Assembly (NCBI GenBank): GCA_018857735.1
Contig: JABMCL010001811.1
Coordinates: 142,501-206,500 of the forward strand
Direction of reading: 5' to 3'
Source: Alviniconcha marisindica
Lineage: Eukaryota; Mollusca; Gastropoda; Provannidae
DNA length: 64,000 nt
The notes beneath the pieces are model-generated. The model saw nothing but the letters and a program-made list of their open reading frames with translations. It was not told the origin of the DNA and made no database searches. Shown piece by piece: positions 61,159 to 64,000 of this stretch (positions within the stretch are counted from its first letter, which is position 1; each line of letters opens with the position of its first letter). The translations under genes and the position numbers were made by a program.

Positions 61159-61992
61159 ACATTCAAACTGTGCTTGAAAATGTGGACGCATTTGGTGCCT
61201 ACGTGAAATTCAGGAGTAAGTTTAGGGGCAAATGTACTAAATGGTAAGCTAGGTCCCTTGTGCGAAAAGAAAAGCGATGCGAGACGGAAAGACACCAATA
61301 TTACTGGAATAATGTGTTAGTCGGCAAAGCTATTGCTTACGTCAACTGGAGCTCGGTAACACTGCGATGGTTCCCAAGCAGCAACTGAAAAATCCAAGTG
61401 ATCTGGCAGTGGCGAGTGCTGATTCGTCAGCTCGATCGAGTAACCATGTGATTTCACAAGGTGCGAACGAGGGACAGGCTGATTGAATTCACGTATCGTA
61501 TGGTGTGACAGTGCCTTCAAACTGTTGGAAAGTTTGGCGATAATGTACTGCTGATAAGCTCGCCGTGGCCCGCGGGCCGCTATGTCCCACCGTAATGGCG
61601 ATTGGGAGCACGGGGCGATTGAGAATGAGGCAGCGCAATTCCGGAATCGGTGCTCAGTGTAAGAATTCCGGGAGCGTACAAGTTCCCATTTTGCTCAAAA
61701 CATTCGCATCCTGTTCATCGTGGAGATAAGAGTGAGGTCCATACGACCATGTCGCCAGCAGCGTTAAGCGCAAAATTGCATTTAGCTGGAGGTTATTGTT
61801 AATGGTAATGATTTTATTGGAATGCCACCTGTTAGCGCGAATGTGGTTCACCTTTTAATTGGCGCTTCTATAAATAGTTAGCTCTAATACGTGGAACGAA
61901 GATACACAGGAAAAGCAGTCAATTTAGAGAAATGATTTTAAAGTGTTGAATTTTTGGGGAGTGGGTGGGTAGATGAAGGAATGATTGTTTTT

Positions 61993-61994
<2 letters not shown>
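61159..61994. other. No gene recognised
   Basis: Unique-looking sequence; no supported feature. Confidence 0.4.
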
Positions 61995-62069
<75 letters not shown>

Positions 62070-62083
62070 AGTGTGTGTGTGTG

Positions 62084-62161
<78 letters not shown>
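61995..62161. repeat. Compound (GA)n-(GT)n microsatellite
   Basis: GA to about 62070, then GT with one TTG break to 62161. Confidence 0.97.
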
Positions 62162-62163
<2 letters not shown>

Positions 62164-62652
62164 AAGCAACCTTTTAACCCGAGTTCACATACTCCCCCAG
62201 AGGCTCTAAGTGACAGACATGGAATTGGACGACATCACGCATATTGTGATCACATGCACCGTAGCTATTTGAAGTATTCGACATTTTACAATAAAACATG
62301 CATAGCCTAAATTGTTTACGAAAAGTGAATGAACACCGACAACTTTTGATGCGAACATCATGGAAATTCTGATCTTGATATGACGCTGGTATATCATTTA
62401 CATTAGACAAATTCACCCTCAAACTGAACACGTTTACAGGGGCATTGTCTTTGACATAAAAGATTTGAGGACCGGACATTTTCTTATCCGTGTGATAATC
62501 TAAACAACACGAAACAGTCGAAAATAACTACATCTGAATTTCCTAACAGGTTTGATCTCGGTGTTTGTTATGAATTTATGCAAAGCCATCAGAATACACA
62601 AAATAGCTGCACAATTGTTTTCAAGCATTATCTGAATGACGTGCGTTTTAGA
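62162..62652. other. No gene recognised
   Basis: Unique-looking sequence; no supported feature. Confidence 0.4.
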
Positions 62653-62708
62653 GAGTAAGTAACTTGGTGTTTTACGCCCAGTCAACCAGTACGGTTGGCG
62701 TTTTAGAG
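62653..62708 (-). mobile_element. Diverged relative of the ~60-bp mini-retroposon
   Basis: AGAGTAAGTAACTTGGTGTT and TTACGCCCAGTCAACCAGTA, then CGGTTGGCG (plus) parallel copy 5 (AAGTAAGTAAACATGGTGCT, TAACGTCCACAGAAACCGTA, CGGCTTATT) in tail repeat, spacing and several words. The pairing arms are not conserved. It may be a sister family rather than a copy. Confidence 0.4.
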
Positions 62709-63094
62709 AAAGCTCACTGAAAAGGAAAAGTCAAGGTCAAGATGCCCTATTTGAACGACAAAGACGCCGTCGACTTGACCACTACGGCCAGATAGAGTTC
62801 ACGTCCGGTGTATGTTTTAATGGTTCACTCCCAGCTGCCTGGTAATTTTTGTCCCTGACACAGTTGCCAGACTGATGACTGAGTGCATCGAGGCGTGTCA
62901 CTGCTTTCAGTCATAGGACTGATGCTAAAAGAAAGTGACCAGCAGCGAAGAAAGGGGCAGTGAAAGACGAGCACAGGAATAGACGGAGGACTGGTGGACG
63001 CCATTCGACAATACTTGTGTTGTACGCTCAACGTGAAACCAGTCGGCCACACGCTACATGCCCACTGTCAGTGGCGTTAGTTGCCTTAAAAGGG

Positions 63095-63425
63095 AGTTGC
63101 AGGTACAAGTATACATTTGCAGCGACAAATTTTCTTATCCAGCTGCAAAAACGATTGGCAGTAACTGCGAAGCGGCAAAATATACGTTGCAGTTGCAAAA
63201 CTGCCTCCAATTTTCGCAGCGACAAATATTTGCAGCTACAGATAAGCAGACCCGAGACTGGAAATTTGCTACTGTACGTTTTACAGCTACGAAAGCGACA
63301 GGCAGCCTTTGTCCCTAGAAAGTTGTGTTTGACGCTGAAAAACGACTGAGGGCCATAAAGTGAAGCTGATATAAAATGAATATTTGTAGCCGCAGATCTG
63401 TTTTTGCAATTGCAGACATGTACCC
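63095..63425. repeat. Cluster of TGCAGYTGCAAAA-like words, possibly a DNA-transposon end
   Basis: Within 330 bp the words GCAGCGACAAAT (63119 and 63217), GCTGCAAAAACG, GCAGTTGCAAAACTG, TTGCAGCTACAG, TTTTACAGCTACGAAAG and TTTTTGCAATTGCAGAC recur on both strands. Clustered subterminal short repeats of this type occur at the ends of hAT-like DNA transposons. I see no transposase and no confirmed terminal inverted repeat, so the class is open. Confidence 0.35.
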
Positions 63426-63875
63426 CTACAGACCGTCCCGCTCCCCATTTTTTGCCGACACCATGCATTTATATACATGATCTGTGCACTGCAGACCCCA
63501 TCCCGTAAATGACCCGTCTATCGTCTTACTGCTGACACCATGCTTGTAATGTCGTGCTGTGCACTACAGACCTGTAACCCTCCGGATCTCCCCCCACCCC
63601 ATGGCAGACTGATTTCATACACGCCACTGTAGTAGATCTGACATGTGCACTGAGGTTTTGTTTCATTGTTTCAGTCGCTTATTATAAAGAAAGAAGTGCC
63701 ACCTGAGTTGATTGTAACTGATTGATTTACTGATAGATGGATGGGCGGGTAGATAAATCTCAATGCCACTGCACTAAAAATAAATATAAAAAAATCATTT
63801 CATTCTTTTGTTTAATATTATTATGATTGTTGAGTGAATGAATGTAAACAAATCAATTAGAAAGCAAGCAAGCAA
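63426..63875. other. No gene recognised
   Basis: Sequence of mixed composition. GCACTGCAGAC/CACCATGC phrases recur between 63460 and 63575 (for example at 63485, 63536 and 63566), perhaps a degenerate tandem unit. Confidence 0.4.
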
Positions 63876-63878
63876 GCA

Positions 63879-63934
<56 letters not shown>

Positions 63935-63943
63935 ACACACGTA

Positions 63944-63995
<52 letters not shown>

Positions 63996-64000
63996 AACGC
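63876..64000. repeat. (CA)n and (ACGC)n microsatellite reaching the window end
   Basis: AAGC tetranucleotides (63863-63880), CA to 63937, ACGC at 63940-63964, then CA to the last bases. Confidence 0.95.

Overview
This is a window of a eukaryotic, invertebrate-type nuclear genome. The likely source is a lophotrochozoan, most plausibly a mollusc; that is an inference from repeat style, because no lineage marker gene is present. I find no bacterial-style gene packing, no rRNA, no CRISPR array and no host protein-coding gene that I can name. What can be read is a dense record of retroposition: non-LTR retrotransposons (LINEs) of the CR1/Jockey superfamily, tRNA-derived SINEs, fold-back (MITE-like) elements, minisatellites and a very large amount of dinucleotide microsatellite.

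Layout. 1-1.87 kb: decayed LINE ORF2 on the minus strand. 5.0-5.5 kb: 34-bp minisatellite. 6.57-9.64 kb: a SINE head fused to a nearly intact 5'-truncated LINE (plus). 10.0-11.8 kb: fold-back element, (GT)n and a 52-bp minisatellite. 12.5-14.9 kb: minus-strand LINE with (GA)n on both sides. 15.4-16.0 kb: 38-bp tandem repeat inside 21-bp direct repeats. 16-27 kb: mostly unique sequence with scattered microsatellites. 27.4-29.85 kb: a 35-bp minisatellite interrupted by two retroelement pieces. 32.7-33.66 kb: two long SINEs tail to tail. 36.3-38.3 kb: half a fold-back element and a SINE carrying a perfect 35-bp hairpin. 40.7-45.7 kb: LINE tails, a 46-bp minisatellite and another SINE. 46.6-47.3 kb: a 685-bp (GT)n tract. 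47.9-48.9 kb: LINE between two (CT)n tracts. 49.7-54.4 kb: LINE and fold-back pieces and a 127-bp inverted repeat. 54.4-58.45 kb: the longest LINE (minus), covering endonuclease to 3' tail but with lesions in both catalytic domains. 58.8-64 kb: repeat fragments and unique sequence.

How the parts relate. Several repeat classes appear mechanistically linked. The long SINE and a LINE family share the 3' end motif AATAGCGCTATATAAG, as expected if the SINE borrows that LINE's reverse transcriptase. Copies of this LINE type carry (GT)n in their 3' UTR on the sense strand, so the LINE spreads microsatellites. LINEs of another type sit directly between (TC)n tracts at both ends, suggesting a preference for inserting into that microsatellite. 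The most novel candidate is a dispersed unit of about 60 bp: a CGTCC/GGACG hairpin followed by a (TTAC)n-like tail. At least six copies are present, two with clean 11-12 bp target-site duplications, and its 5' end is nearly constant.

All protein-coding calls are retroelement ORFs or remnants. Most other open frames are shadows of simple repeats or lack an ATG.
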